Source of the DNA: an uncultured Aliiroseovarius sp.
GTDB taxonomy: Bacteria; Pseudomonadota; Alphaproteobacteria; Rhodobacterales; Rhodobacteraceae
Assembly (NCBI RefSeq): GCF_947497285.1
Contig: NZ_CANMFT010000003.1
Span: forward strand, 186,001 to 250,000
Direction of reading: 5' to 3'
Length of the DNA: 64,000 nucleotides
In this document: positions 35,724-45,640 of the stretch, piece after piece
Numbering within the stretch: position 1 is the first letter of the stretch
Layout: each line of letters opens with the position of its first letter
Position numbers and translations under genes: made by a program
Notes under the pieces: model-generated
The model's database searches: none
Seen by the model: the letters and a program-made list of their open reading frames with translations, nothing else
Told to the model about the DNA's origin: nothing

Positions 35724-35942
35724 GCAGGGCTTTCCGAATTGCGTTGTTTTGCAAGCTAAACATGCCACTCAGAAAGGGAAAGGCGATTAAAGGTCAATAA
35801 TAATGACTTAAATTTCCGGAATTTCTTGGCAAAACTACAATTTCTACGAAAAATGCTCAATAAAGGTCAGCTATACTGCCTTTTCATTTATGCGGAGCTT
35901 GTTTAAAAGCGCGAGTCCGAGGTCCAGTGACGGAGAGCCAGT
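35724..35942. other. Divergent intergenic region, uppP / gltD
   Basis: A 219-bp AT-rich spacer that must promote gltD. The 9-mer TAAAGGTCA occurs twice in the same orientation (35788-35796 and 35861-35869), and the first copy is part of an imperfect dyad (GTCA...TGAC). A TATACT (35872-35877) is a possible -10 without a good -35. Confidence 0.45.
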
Positions 35943-37376
35943 ATGGCAAAGCAGCCAATGTTGAAATTCGTGAGTGTCGAACGGGATATGCCCGAAAAAC
36001 GCGCCGCCGATGCGCGCCGCGAAGACTTTCACGAAATCTATGCCGAATTCGCAGCGCAAAAAGCCGCGGAGCAAGCCAGTCGTTGCAGTCAGTGCGGCGT
36101 GCCATACTGCCAATCGCATTGCCCGCTTCACAACAACATTCCCGACTGGCTGCGCATGACCGCCTCGGGTCGTCTGAAAGAAGCGTATGACCTGAGCCAG
36201 TCCACCAACACCTTCCCCGAGATTTGCGGTCGTATCTGCCCTCAGGACCGCCTGTGCGAAGGCAATTGCGTGATTGAACAATCTGGTCACGGCACGGTTA
36301 CCATCGGTGCCGTCGAAAAATACATTACCGACACGGCATGGGACAACGGATGGGTTGAACCGATCACACCGACGGCCAAGCGGGATGAAAGCGTTGCGAT
36401 TATCGGCGCTGGGCCGGGCGGGCTGGCTGCCGCCGACGTGCTGGTGCGTGCAGGTGTCAAGGTGACGGTCTATGACCGCCACGACCGCGCAGGTGGGCTG
36501 ATGACCTACGGCATTCCCGGCTTCAAACTGGAAAAAGACATCGTGATGCGGCGCGTCAAGCTGCTGGAAGATGCAGGCGTTGCGTTCGTGCTGAACTGTA
36601 ATGTCGGTGACGATATCTCGTTTCAGGATATTCGCGCCAAGCATGACGCGGTTTTGTTGGCCACGGGCGTTTACAAAAGCCGCGATCTTTCGGGACCGGG
36701 GGCTGGCGCAGAAGGTATCGTGCGCGCGATCGACTTCCTGACCTGCTCGAACCGGCTGAACTTTGGTGACACTGTCGCGGAGTATGAAAGCGGCGAGCTG
36801 AACGCAGAGGGCAAAAACGTCGTTGTCATCGGGGGTGGTGATACCGCGATGGACTGCGTGCGCACAGCGATCCGTCAGGGCGCGACATCGGTCAAATGCT
36901 TGTATCGCCGTGACCGCGAGAACATGCCCGGATCACAACGTGAAACCCAGAACGCTGAAGAAGAGGGCGTTGAATTTGTCTGGCAGGCAGCGCCGAAAGG
37001 TTTTGTCGGCAACCCCGTGACAGGCGTGATCGTTCAGAAAATGCGCCTTGGGGCGCCGGATGCAACCGGTCGCCGCAGCCCAGAAGTGATCGAGGGGTCA
37101 GACTATACCGAAGACAGCAACCTTGTGATCAAGGCGCTGGGCTTCGAACCCGAAGATCTGCCAACGCTCTGGGGCGAGAAAGACCTTGCCGTGACGCGCT
37201 GGGGCACCGTGAAGGCTGCGTTTGGGACCCACCAGACCGACTTGCCGGGGGTTTGGGCCGTGGGCGACATCGTGCGTGGCGCCTCGCTGGTGGTTTGGGC
37301 CATCCGTGACGGGCGCGAAGCCGGAGACAATATTCTTGAGACGCTGAATGCCAAGGCGGCAATCGCAGCGCAGTGA
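35943..37376 (+). CDS. gltD: Glutamate synthase small subunit
   Basis: A 477-residue NADPH-dependent oxidoreductase subunit. The N-terminal Cys-rich region (CSQCGVPYCQSHCP and CGRICPQDRLCEGNC) binds Fe-S clusters; two Rossmann motifs follow, GAGPGGLAAAD for FAD and IGGGDTAMDC for NADPH. It passes electrons to GltB for conversion of 2-oxoglutarate and glutamine to two glutamates. It is first in the gltD-gltB operon, with a 60-bp gap. Confidence 0.97.
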   Translation: MAKQPMLKFVSVERDMPEKRAADARREDFHEIYAEFAAQKAAEQASRCSQCGVPYCQSHCPLHNNIPDWLRMTASGRLKEAYDLSQSTNTFPEICGRICPQDRLCEGNCVIEQSGHGTVTIGAVEKYITDTAWDNGWVEPITPTAKRDESVAIIGAGPGGLAAADVLVRAGVKVTVYDRHDRAGGLMTYGIPGFKLEKDIVMRRVKLLEDAGVAFVLNCNVGDDISFQDIRAKHDAVLLATGVYKSRDLSGPGAGAEGIVRAIDFLTCSNRLNFGDTVAEYESGELNAEGKNVVVIGGGDTAMDCVRTAIRQGATSVKCLYRRDRENMPGSQRETQNAEEEGVEFVWQAAPKGFVGNPVTGVIVQKMRLGAPDATGRRSPEVIEGSDYTEDSNLVIKALGFEPEDLPTLWGEKDLAVTRWGTVKAAFGTHQTDLPGVWAVGDIVRGASLVVWAIRDGREAGDNILETLNAKAAIAAQ

Positions 37377-37436
37377 CCACATTTTTCCGGGTCTGCAAGG
37401 CGATCTCGCCAGCGACCTTCCGTGAGGAGAAACGAA

Positions 37437-40400
37437 ATGACGAACTATGATGCCAACTGGGTGCGCCGCGAAGAAGCCAAGCGCAAGTTCATGTCGGAAC
37501 ACAGCCTGTACCGCGAAGAAGACGAGCACAGCTCTTGCGGTGTGGGTCTTGTTGTGTCCGTCGACGGAACGCCATCGCGCAAAGTGGTCGAGGCCGGCAT
37601 TAACGCCCTGAAGGCGATCTGGCACCGGGGGGCCGTCGATGCAGATGGAAAAACCGGGGATGGCGCTGGCATCCACGTGCAGATCCCAGTGCCGTTCTTC
37701 CACGACCAGATCCGCCGCACCGGCCACGAACCGCATGAGGATCAACTGATTGCTGTCGGTCAGGTGTTTCTGCCGCGCACGGATTTCGGCGCGCAGGAAG
37801 CCTGCCGGACAATTGTCGAAACCGAAGTCCTGCGGATGGGCTATTCGATCTACGGCTGGCGCCACGTGCCTGTTGACATCGACTGCCTTGGCGAAAAGGC
37901 CAACGCGACCCGCCCCGAGATAGAACAGATCCTGATTTCCAACGCAAAAGGCGTTGACGAAGATCAGTTCGAGCGCGAGCTCTATGTGATCCGTCGCCGG
38001 ATTGAAAAAGCGGCCGCAACTGCGCAGATCAACGGTCTATACATTGCGTCGCTGTCGTGCCGTTCAATCATCTACAAGGGCATGATGCTGGCCGAACAGG
38101 TTGCCGTGTTTTATCCGGATCTGATGGATGAACGGTTCGCGTCGACCTTTGCCATCTACCACCAACGCTATTCGACCAACACCTTCCCGCAATGGTGGTT
38201 GGCGCAGCCCTTCCGGATGCTGGCCCATAACGGCGAGATCAACACATTGAAGGGCAACCTGAACTGGATGAAAAGCCACGAGATTCGCATGGCCTCCAGC
38301 TTCTTCGGTGATCTGGCTGAGGACATCAAACCGATCGTGCCCGGCGGAAGCTCGGATTCGGCCGCGCTGGACGCGGTGTTCGAGGTTCTGGTGCGCGCCG
38401 GCCGGTCCGCGCCGATGGCAAAGACCATGCTGGTGCCTGAAAGCTGGTCGAAACAGGCGGTGGATTTGCCTCAGGCCTGGAAGGACATGTATAGCTATTG
38501 CAACAGCGTGATGGAGCCATGGGATGGCCCCGCTGCCTTGGCAATGACGGACGGCCGGTGGGTGTGCGCCGGGCTTGACCGCAATGGCCTGCGTCCGATG
38601 CGCTATGTCGTGACGGGCGACGGCCTGGTGATTGCCGGGTCCGAAGCGGGCATGGTCCCGATCGACGAAGCCAGCGTCATCGAGAAAGGCGCGCTTGGTC
38701 CGGGGCAACTGTTGGCTGTGGATACAGCAGAGGGCAAACTGTATCGCGACACCGAGATCAAGGACCGTCTGGCGGCCTCGCTCCCATTCGGGGAATGGGT
38801 CGGAAAAATCAGCGATCTGGAAACCAACTTGTCAACGATCGACGAGAAACCGATTTATACCGGTGACGAACTGCGCCGCCGTCAGGTTGCCGCCGGGTAT
38901 ACACTCGAAGAGCTGGAACAAATTCTTGCTCCAATGGCTGAGGACGGAAAAGAGGCGCTGGCCTCGATGGGTGACGACACGCCATCGGCGGTGTTGTCGA
39001 CGAAATACCGTCCACTCAGCCACTTTTTCCGGCAGAATTTTAGTCAGGTAACCAACCCGCCGATCGACAGCTTGCGTGAATTCCGCGTGATGTCGTTGAA
39101 GACGCGGTTTGGCAACCTCAAGAACGTTCTCGACGAGAATGGTGGGCAGACCGAAATTATCGTTCTGGACAGCCCATTTCTTGGCAACGAGCAGTTTGTG
39201 AAAATGACCGAGGCGTTTAATGCGCCGATGGTCGAAATTGCCTGCACCTTCCCGGCAAATGGCGAAGATGGTGCCCTGCGCATCGCGCTGAAAGACATCC
39301 GCGCCAAAGCGGAAGAGGCCGTGCGGTCTGGTGCTGGTCACTTGATCCTGACCGATCAAGGGCAGGACGAAAGCAACATCGCGATGCCGATGATTTTGGC
39401 GACATCAGCCATTCACAGTTGGCTTGTAAAGAAGGGTCTGCGGACCTTCACGTCGATCAATGTGCGGTCGGCGGAATGCCTTGACCCGCACTACTTTGCG
39501 GTTCTGGTTGGCTGTGGTGCGACCACGGTAAACGCCTATCTGGCAGAAGACAGTCTTGCGGACCGGATTGATCGCAACCTGCTTGATTGCTCGCTGACCG
39601 AAGCAGTGCGTCGCTATCGTGAAGCGATCAACCAAGGCCTTCTGAAGATCATGGCGAAGATGGGGATCTCGGTGATCTCGTCCTATCGCGGTGGCCTGAA
39701 CTTCGAAGCTGTCGGTCTAAGCCGTGCGATGGTTGCCGAATATTTCCCCGGCATGACCTCGCGTATTTCGGGGATCGGTGTGAACGGCATCCAGAAGAAG
39801 CTGGAAGACATCCATGCGGCAGGCTACGGCGGCGGCAATCAGGTGCTGCCCGTGGGCGGGTTCTACAAAGCCCGCCGCTCAGGCGAGACGCATGCCTGGG
39901 AGGCGCAGTCGATGCATCTGCTGCAATCGGCCTGTGACCGCGCCTCGTTCGAGATGTGGAAGCAGTATTCGGCGCGCATGCGGGCCAATCCGCCGATCCA
40001 CCTGCGTGACCTTCTGGACATTAAGCCGCTGGGCAAGCCCATTCCGATTGAGGAAGTGGAAAGCATCAACGCGATTCGCAAGCGGTTCGTGACGCCGGGC
40101 ATGTCGCTGGGTGCGCTCAGCCCCGAAGCACACAAGACGCTGAACGTCGCGATGAACCGCATCGGCGCCAAGTCGGACAGTGGCGAGGGCGGTGAAGATC
40201 CCGCGCATTTCCACCCTGAACCGAATGGCGACAATCCGTCGGCGAAGATCAAGCAGGTGGCGTCGGGCCGGTTCGGTGTGACCGCCGAATACCTGAACCA
40301 ATGCGAAGAGCTTGAAATCAAGGTTGCCCAGGGTGCGAAACCCGGCGAAGGCGGCCAGTTGCCGGGCATGAAGGTCACCGACCTGATTGCCCGTCTGCGT

Positions 40401-41975
40401 CATTCCACCAAAGGCGTGACGCTGATCTCACCGCCGCCACACCACGACATCTACTCGATCGAGGATCTGGCCCAGCTGATCTATGACCTCAAGCAGATCA
40501 ACCCGCGCTGTAAGGTGACGGTGAAGCTGGTGGCCGCGTCAGGTGTTGGCACGATTGCAGCAGGCGTGGCGAAGGCCAAGGCCGATGTGATCCTGATTTC
40601 GGGCCACAATGGCGGCACGGGTGCGTCGCCCGCGACCTCGATCAAGTTTGCGGGTCTGCCGTGGGAAATGGGTTTGACCGAAGCGCATCAGGTGCTTGCG
40701 ATGAACAACCTGCGTGACCGCGTGACATTGCGCACCGATGGCGGCTTGCGCACCGGGCGTGATATCGTCATGGCCGCGATGATGGGGGCCGAGGAATACG
40801 GCATCGGCACCGCCGCCCTGATTGCCATGGGCTGTATCATGGTGCGTCAGTGCCAGTCGAACACCTGCCCCGTGGGCGTCTGCACGCAGGACGAAGACCT
40901 GCGCGCCAAGTTCACCGGCAGCGCGGACAAGGTGGTCAACCTGATCACGTTCTATGCGCAGGAAGTGCGTGAAATCCTTGCCTCGATCGGGGTGCGGTCA
41001 CTGGACGAGGTGATCGGACGTGCCGATCTGCTCAGCCAGGTGAGCCGCGGCTCGGCACATTTGGATGACCTTGACCTGAACCCGCTTCTACTGGTCGTCG
41101 ATGGCGCGGAAAAGATCGTCTACAACCGCAACCGCGACCGCAATCCTGTGCCTGATACGCTGGATGCCGAAATCGTGCGCGACGCACACCGGTTTCTGGA
41201 GGATGGTGAAAAGATGCAGCTGTCCTATACCGTGCAAAACACCCACAGGTCGGTGGGCACACGGATTTCCAGCCATATCGTCAAGCGGTTCGGGATGCGC
41301 AACAATTTGCAGCCTGACCACCTGACGGTAAAGCTGCAAGGCTCTGCCGGGCAGTCGCTGGGTGCCTTTGCCGCTCCGGGTCTGAAGGTCGAGGTGTCAG
41401 GCGATGCGAACGACTATGTCGGCAAAGGTTTGTCGGGCGGCACAATTGTGGTTCGCCCCCCGCTTGCCAGCCCCCTCGTCGCATCTGAAAACACCATCAT
41501 CGGCAACACTGTCCTGTATGGTGCGACCGATGGCTACCTGTTCGCCGCAGGGCGCGCTGGCGAGCGGTTCGCTGTGCGCAATTCAGGCGCCAAAGTGGTG
41601 ATCGAAGGTTGCGGCTCTAATGGGTGCGAATACATGACCGGCGGCGTCGCGGTGATCCTTGGGTCCATCGGATCGAATTTCGGGGCCGGGATGACGGGCG
41701 GCATGGCCTATCTTTACGACCCCGACGGTGAAGCGCAGGACCATATGAACATGGAAAGCCTTGTCGTTTGCCCCGTCTCGGTCGACCATTGGGAAGCCGA
41801 GCTGAAAGAGCTGGTCGAACGCCACGCCGAAGAAACGCGCAGCCAGAAGGCGATCGAGATCCTGCGCCATTGGGATATGGAAAAGGTGAACTTCCTTCAG
41901 ATCTGCCCGAAAGAGATGTTGGACAAGCTGACCGCACCGTTAGGTGTCGAAGATACGGCCATCCCTGCCGAATAA
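37437..41975 (+). CDS. gltB: Glutamate synthase large subunit
   Basis: A 1512-residue enzyme: an N-terminal class II glutaminase, central and FMN-binding synthase barrels, and the C-terminal GXGXG beta-helix. The nucleophilic Cys is C34 in EHSSCGVGLV, exposed by removal of a 33-residue propeptide. The Fe-S loop is seen in CQSNTCPVGVC. It assimilates ammonia together with glutamine synthetase. GAGGAGA precedes the ATG at 37437, and a strong terminator follows. Confidence 0.97.
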   Translation: MTNYDANWVRREEAKRKFMSEHSLYREEDEHSSCGVGLVVSVDGTPSRKVVEAGINALKAIWHRGAVDADGKTGDGAGIHVQIPVPFFHDQIRRTGHEPHEDQLIAVGQVFLPRTDFGAQEACRTIVETEVLRMGYSIYGWRHVPVDIDCLGEKANATRPEIEQILISNAKGVDEDQFERELYVIRRRIEKAAATAQINGLYIASLSCRSIIYKGMMLAEQVAVFYPDLMDERFASTFAIYHQRYSTNTFPQWWLAQPFRMLAHNGEINTLKGNLNWMKSHEIRMASSFFGDLAEDIKPIVPGGSSDSAALDAVFEVLVRAGRSAPMAKTMLVPESWSKQAVDLPQAWKDMYSYCNSVMEPWDGPAALAMTDGRWVCAGLDRNGLRPMRYVVTGDGLVIAGSEAGMVPIDEASVIEKGALGPGQLLAVDTAEGKLYRDTEIKDRLAASLPFGEWVGKISDLETNLSTIDEKPIYTGDELRRRQVAAGYTLEELEQILAPMAEDGKEALASMGDDTPSAVLSTKYRPLSHFFRQNFSQVTNPPIDSLREFRVMSLKTRFGNLKNVLDENGGQTEIIVLDSPFLGNEQFVKMTEAFNAPMVEIACTFPANGEDGALRIALKDIRAKAEEAVRSGAGHLILTDQGQDESNIAMPMILATSAIHSWLVKKGLRTFTSINVRSAECLDPHYFAVLVGCGATTVNAYLAEDSLADRIDRNLLDCSLTEAVRRYREAINQGLLKIMAKMGISVISSYRGGLNFEAVGLSRAMVAEYFPGMTSRISGIGVNGIQKKLEDIHAAGYGGGNQVLPVGGFYKARRSGETHAWEAQSMHLLQSACDRASFEMWKQYSARMRANPPIHLRDLLDIKPLGKPIPIEEVESINAIRKRFVTPGMSLGALSPEAHKTLNVAMNRIGAKSDSGEGGEDPAHFHPEPNGDNPSAKIKQVASGRFGVTAEYLNQCEELEIKVAQGAKPGEGGQLPGMKVTDLIARLRHSTKGVTLISPPPHHDIYSIEDLAQLIYDLKQINPRCKVTVKLVAASGVGTIAAGVAKAKADVILISGHNGGTGASPATSIKFAGLPWEMGLTEAHQVLAMNNLRDRVTLRTDGGLRTGRDIVMAAMMGAEEYGIGTAALIAMGCIMVRQCQSNTCPVGVCTQDEDLRAKFTGSADKVVNLITFYAQEVREILASIGVRSLDEVIGRADLLSQVSRGSAHLDDLDLNPLLLVVDGAEKIVYNRNRDRNPVPDTLDAEIVRDAHRFLEDGEKMQLSYTVQNTHRSVGTRISSHIVKRFGMRNNLQPDHLTVKLQGSAGQSLGAFAAPGLKVEVSGDANDYVGKGLSGGTIVVRPPLASPLVASENTIIGNTVLYGATDGYLFAAGRAGERFAVRNSGAKVVIEGCGSNGCEYMTGGVAVILGSIGSNFGAGMTGGMAYLYDPDGEAQDHMNMESLVVCPVSVDHWEAELKELVERHAEETRSQKAIEILRHWDMEKVNFLQICPKEMLDKLTAPLGVEDTAIPAE

Positions 41976-41997
41976 GCAGCGAGTGCCGAAACCGATC

Positions 41998-42025
41998 GGG
42001 CGGCCCCTTCGGGCCGCCCTTTTTC
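41998..42025 (+). terminator. Rho-independent terminator after gltB
   Basis: A perfect 9-bp stem GGGCGGCCC (41998-42006) / GGGCCGCCC (42011-42019) with a CTTC loop, followed by five more T residues. It touches the 3' end of the convergent gene at 42024. Confidence 0.93.
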
Positions 42026-42530
42026 ATAGCTGCGCAAGCCCAACAACGTAGTTCTTGCCATAGGTCTTGGCGCAGCGCGGACACGTCGTGTAAAAGAACC
42101 ACACCACAGCGTCTTTGGTGCCCTGTTTTTCAGCAAGATCCTGCATTTGAGCGTGCCAATCCTTGGCCTCGCGAAAACTACCCTCAAAGACCTTGGTGAT
42201 GAAGTCACCGGACAGTGTCGTCATCTCTTCGTGTTTGACAGGTGTATCGGCTGCGAACAGATGTTCGGCCGTCCATGGCGACAAATCCCGGCTCATCACG
42301 ACGAAATTTGCCTCGTCATAGGCGCCGGCGTCCTTCATGTGTTCAAACACGCGGGTGAACGTGCTGCCCATATTCATTGGGATATGCAGCACCGATTTCG
42401 TTGCAGCCCGCACAAAGGGCTTGTCGCGTAAGTGAAGCGTCAAACCGTCCCATGTTTCGGGCTTGAAACGCGGGCAGCAACCCGTGGGGTTGTCGCTGGT
42501 GTCGTAAAAGGGAAGTGCATTGGTTTCCAT
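42024..42530 (-). CDS. Conserved protein of unknown function (hydrolase-like annotation, CPxC)
   Basis: A 168-residue protein beginning METNALPFYDTSDNPTGCC. It has a CCPRF pair near the N-terminus and a CPRCAKTYG motif near the C-terminus, so bound metal or a redox disulfide is plausible. I recognise the conserved shape (proteins of this kind are loosely labelled hydrolase) but know of no demonstrated activity. The ATG at 42530 has AAAGGA upstream. It converges on gltB and is divergent from mtgA. Confidence 0.7.
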   Translation of the reverse strand: METNALPFYDTSDNPTGCCPRFKPETWDGLTLHLRDKPFVRAATKSVLHIPMNMGSTFTRVFEHMKDAGAYDEANFVVMSRDLSPWTAEHLFAADTPVKHEEMTTLSGDFITKVFEGSFREAKDWHAQMQDLAEKQGTKDAVVWFFYTTCPRCAKTYGKNYVVGLAQL

Positions 42531-42628
42531 TGTCCTATCCTTTCCGCCCCCCATTTTATCACGACCAATAGCTGCGCGCCTTGATCCAGACCTTGACCCG
42601 CGCCCGCCGCCCATGGTCTGAAAGATAT

Positions 42629-43369
42629 GTGGCAAGAGCAGCGAAAAAGAAGCCAAGTGGCAAACGTAAAACGCGCAAGCAGAAGCGTTTCAAGCTTCAC
42701 CCGATCCAATGGGTGCGGCGCTGGATCAGGCGTGGTTTGCTTGCAGTTGTTAGCTTTTTCGTTCTGGGGATCGTGGGCTATGCATTCATCAACCCGCCAA
42801 CGACACCACATATCATCGCTGAGAAAATGCGCCTTGGCTGGGCCGATCATCAATGGGTCGATCTGGAAGAAATCGCCCCGGTCATGGCGCGGTCGGTCGT
42901 CGCCGCAGAAGATGCGAATTTCTGTCAACACTGGGGTTTCGATATGCGCGCCATTCGGGCGGCAATTGACGAAGGCGGCGCGCGCGGTGCCTCGACCCTG
43001 TCCCAGCAGGTCGTAAAGAACGCCTATCTTTGGCACGGGCGGTCATGGCCACGCAAAGCGCTTGAGGCGGTGATCACCCCCGCCGTCGAACTGGTCTGGA
43101 CAAAGCGGCGCATTCTGGAGGTCTATCTGAACGTGGCCGAATTCGACGAGGGCATTTTTGGCGTCGAAGCCGCTGCGCGCCACTATTTCGGCGTTGGTCC
43201 GGCTGAACTGTCGGCTGTTCAGGCCGCCCGACTTGCCGCGCTTTTGCCCAACCCGAAAGAGCGTTCGGCCTCGCGCCCGTCCCCCTTTGTGCGAAAACGG
43301 GCGCAATCCATTGCCGATGGGGCGGCTACGATCCGCGCGGATGGGCGCGCTTCTTGTTTCGAGGATTGA
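42629..43369 (+). CDS. mtgA: Monofunctional peptidoglycan glycosyltransferase
   Basis: A 246-residue GT51 enzyme. A basic N-terminus and one membrane helix (about 37-55) are followed by the catalytic VVAAEDANFCQHWGFD, GASTLSQQVVKN, and KRRILEVYLNVAEF blocks. It polymerises lipid II without transpeptidase function. No ATG is available: the GTG at 42629 is chosen, and a TTG at 42581 would add 16 residues of unlikely composition. The N-terminus should be treated as uncertain. Confidence 0.9.
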   Translation: MARAAKKKPSGKRKTRKQKRFKLHPIQWVRRWIRRGLLAVVSFFVLGIVGYAFINPPTTPHIIAEKMRLGWADHQWVDLEEIAPVMARSVVAAEDANFCQHWGFDMRAIRAAIDEGGARGASTLSQQVVKNAYLWHGRSWPRKALEAVITPAVELVWTKRRILEVYLNVAEFDEGIFGVEAAARHYFGVGPAELSAVQAARLAALLPNPKERSASRPSPFVRKRAQSIADGAATIRADGRASCFED

Positions 43370-43423
43370 TCCCTCGGCTCAAAAACGGCAATACGGTTGA
43401 AAGAGAGATTTCTGATACACACC

Positions 43424-44089
43424 ATGAACCGCTTGTTTCACGTCCCACTGTCACCGTTCTGCCGCAAGGTGCGCCTGTCGCTTGCGGAAAAGAAGATCGA
43501 GGTCGAGCTGGTTGAAGAGAAATACTGGGAACGAAGCTCAGATTTCCTGCGCCGTAACCCTGCGGGCAAGGTGCCCATCCTGAAAATCGACGGAAAGCTG
43601 CTAACGGAAAGCGGGCCGATTTGCGAATATATCGAAGAATGCTATCCGACCCCCGCGCTGTTGCCGGATGATCCTGACGATCGGTATGAAGTGCGCCGCC
43701 TTGTCAGCTGGTTCGACGACAAGTTTCACAACGAAGTCACCGCGAATCTGCTGTACGAGCGGGTGAACAAGAAGGTGATGGGCGCGGGCTATCCCGAAAG
43801 CCGCAACATCAAGGCCGGCGCGAAGGCGATCAAGTATCACATCGATTACATGGGATGGCTTCTGGACCAGCGGCGCTGGCTGGCGGGCAATTCGATGACG
43901 TTGGCAGATTTCGCCGCGGCGGCACATCTGTCATCGCTCGACTATATCAGTGATGTGGATTGGAACCGGAACGAGAACGTGCGCGAATGGTATGCCAAGA
44001 TCAAATCCAGACCTGCATTTCGGTCGATTCTGGCGGACCAGATTTCTGGTTTTCCGCAGCCTTCGCACTATGCGGATCTTGATTTTTGA
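43424..44089 (+). CDS. Glutathione S-transferase family protein
   Basis: A 221-residue GST: an N-terminal thioredoxin-like domain with [15 protein letters not shown] (the Cys is a possible active-site residue, as in beta/omega classes), [12 protein letters not shown] with the cis-Pro, [10 protein letters not shown], and the all-helical C-terminal domain with [16 protein letters not shown]. The substrate is unknown. Its stop overlaps the TTG start of queG. Confidence 0.9.
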   Translation: MNRLFHVPLSPFCRKVRLSLAEKKIEVELVEEKYWERSSDFLRRNPAGKVPILKIDGKLLTESGPICEYIEECYPTPALLPDDPDDRYEVRRLVSWFDDKFHNEVTANLLYERVNKKVMGAGYPESRNIKAGAKAIKYHIDYMGWLLDQRRWLAGNSMTLADFAAAAHLSSLDYISDVDWNRNENVREWYAKIKSRPAFRSILADQISGFPQPSHYADLDF

Positions 44090-45120
44090 ACGCCAACGCC
44101 CGGCAATCCATCATCGACAAGGCCTTGGAGGAAGGGTTCGGCAAGGTCGGAATATGCCGCCCCGATGCCGTACCTGACATCGCCGAACGGCTGGAGCAGT
44201 TCGTGTCAGACGGTCGGCACGGTGATATGGCCTGGATGGGGGAACGGATGCATTGGCGCGGTAATCCCGCCGCCCTCTGGCCCGAAGCCCGGTCGGTTAT
44301 CATGTTGGCCGAGCCGTATACACCAGCGCATGACCCGATGGCAGTGATAGGCCAGCCAGATCGCGCCGCGATCAGCGTCTACGCTCAGAACCGCGACTAT
44401 CATGACATCGTCAAGAAACGGCTGAAGCGAGTCGGGCGTTGGATGATCGACAGTTTTGGCGGCGAGATCAAAGTATTCGTCGATACCGCGCCCGTGATGG
44501 AAAAACCTTTGGGTGCCGCAGCCGGCCTTGGTTGGCAGGGCAAGCACACCAACCTGCTGTCACGCGATCTGGGCAACTGGTTCTTTCTGGGGGCCGTTTT
44601 CACAACGCTCGACTTGCCCACAGATGCGCCGGGGCAGGAAAACTGCGGCAACTGCACCGCCTGTCTGGATGCCTGCCCGACCGATGCCTTTCCTGCGCCC
44701 TTCCAGTTAGACGCCCGCCGATGCATTTCCTATCTGACCATCGAACACAAAGGTCCTGTCGACGAGGCGCTGCGCCCAATGCTCGGCAATCGCATATATG
44801 GGTGCGATGATTGTCTGGCGGCTTGCCCGTGGAACAAATTCGCAGCCGATGCGCAAGAGATGCGCTATGCCGCTCGCGATGACCTTGTCGCGCCCAAACT
44901 GGCCGACCTTGCGCAGCTCGACGACGCGGCTTTTCGCGCTCATTTTTCGGGAAGCCCGGTCAAACGGGTCGGGTTGGCGCGGTTTCTGCGCAATGTGATG
45001 TATGCGATTGGCAATTCTGGCGACAGTTCGCTGCTCTGCCATGCACAGGCACATGCGGAGGCATCAGACCCGGTTCTGCGCGATGCCGCCCGCTGGGCTG
45101 TTTCCCGGCTGACCACCTAA
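44086..45120 (+). CDS. queG: Epoxyqueuosine reductase
   Basis: A 344-residue enzyme that makes queuosine in tRNA from epoxyqueuosine using cobalamin and two [4Fe-4S] clusters. The ferredoxin-like cysteines are clear: [12 protein letters not shown] and [11 protein letters not shown], with further Cys in RRCIS. A C-terminal HEAT-like region follows. The start is a TTG at 44086 in the overlap TTGA with the GST stop, which implies translational coupling; no ATG lies near. Confidence 0.93.
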   Translation: MNANARQSIIDKALEEGFGKVGICRPDAVPDIAERLEQFVSDGRHGDMAWMGERMHWRGNPAALWPEARSVIMLAEPYTPAHDPMAVIGQPDRAAISVYAQNRDYHDIVKKRLKRVGRWMIDSFGGEIKVFVDTAPVMEKPLGAAAGLGWQGKHTNLLSRDLGNWFFLGAVFTTLDLPTDAPGQENCGNCTACLDACPTDAFPAPFQLDARRCISYLTIEHKGPVDEALRPMLGNRIYGCDDCLAACPWNKFAADAQEMRYAARDDLVAPKLADLAQLDDAAFRAHFSGSPVKRVGLARFLRNVMYAIGNSGDSSLLCHAQAHAEASDPVLRDAARWAVSRLTT

Positions 45121-45144
45121 CGCACGCTTCCCGGTGCTGTCCGT

Positions 45145-45576
45145 TTACGGGGTATCGGTCCCAAATGGCACGTTCATTCGATACGCTTCGACAGCGGCGA
45201 CAACGCCGTTCACGGCCTGAAATTTGGGATAGGGGCCAAGATGCGACACGCCGATGTCATAGACCACAGTGGTTGCTTGTCCGGGCGTGGCCAGAAGCTC
45301 AACCCGCACAGGCACGCCTTTGGCCTCAAACGCCCCGCGCAGTGCGTTGGTGAAGGGCTCGATCAACTGGGCGTCTGTCAGGGGATTCCATGAGACATGC
45401 GCCACGATCTCAAGCGGTGGACCGGATTCGTATTGCTGCAGGGCGGCTTTGCTGATGCCCAAGGGTCGCATCGTCGGGTCTTGGGTAATGTAATACCAAA
45501 CCAAAGCTACCGCGGTTGGCATTGCGACAATGCCGATGATGGCAGCCAACATCCGGTAGCCACGCTGCGAGAACAT
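45145..45576 (-). CDS. Membrane-anchored protein of unknown function
   Basis: A 143-residue protein with one N-terminal hydrophobic helix (about 9-31, AAIIGIVAMPTAVALVWYYI) and a periplasmic domain containing ISKAALQQYESGPPLEIVAHVSWNP. I cannot assign it. Its ribosome site (TAGGAG) lies in the 3' arm of the ilvE terminator hairpin, so translation may be controlled by that structure. It is convergent with queG. Confidence 0.75.
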   Translation of the reverse strand: MFSQRGYRMLAAIIGIVAMPTAVALVWYYITQDPTMRPLGISKAALQQYESGPPLEIVAHVSWNPLTDAQLIEPFTNALRGAFEAKGVPVRVELLATPGQATTVVYDIGVSHLGPYPKFQAVNGVVAAVEAYRMNVPFGTDTP

Positions 45577-45613
45577 AAAAAAGCTCCTACCCTCTGTCGA
45601 GAAGGATAGGAGC
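45577..45613 (-). terminator. ilvE terminator that also contains the next gene's RBS
   Basis: On the minus strand GCTCCTATCC (45613-45604) pairs with GGGTAGGAGC (45592-45583), a 10-bp stem with one G-T pair, an 11-nt loop and then six T. The Shine-Dalgarno sequence of the gene starting at 45576 lies in the second arm. Confidence 0.85.
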
Positions 45614-45640
45614 CTTTCGTTCACAAGCCGTTAACGCCCG

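Noticed and set aside
35820-35840. Sigma-54-like TGGCA element before gltD
   Set aside because: The TTGCA half is missing at the required spacing, so the match is not good enough.
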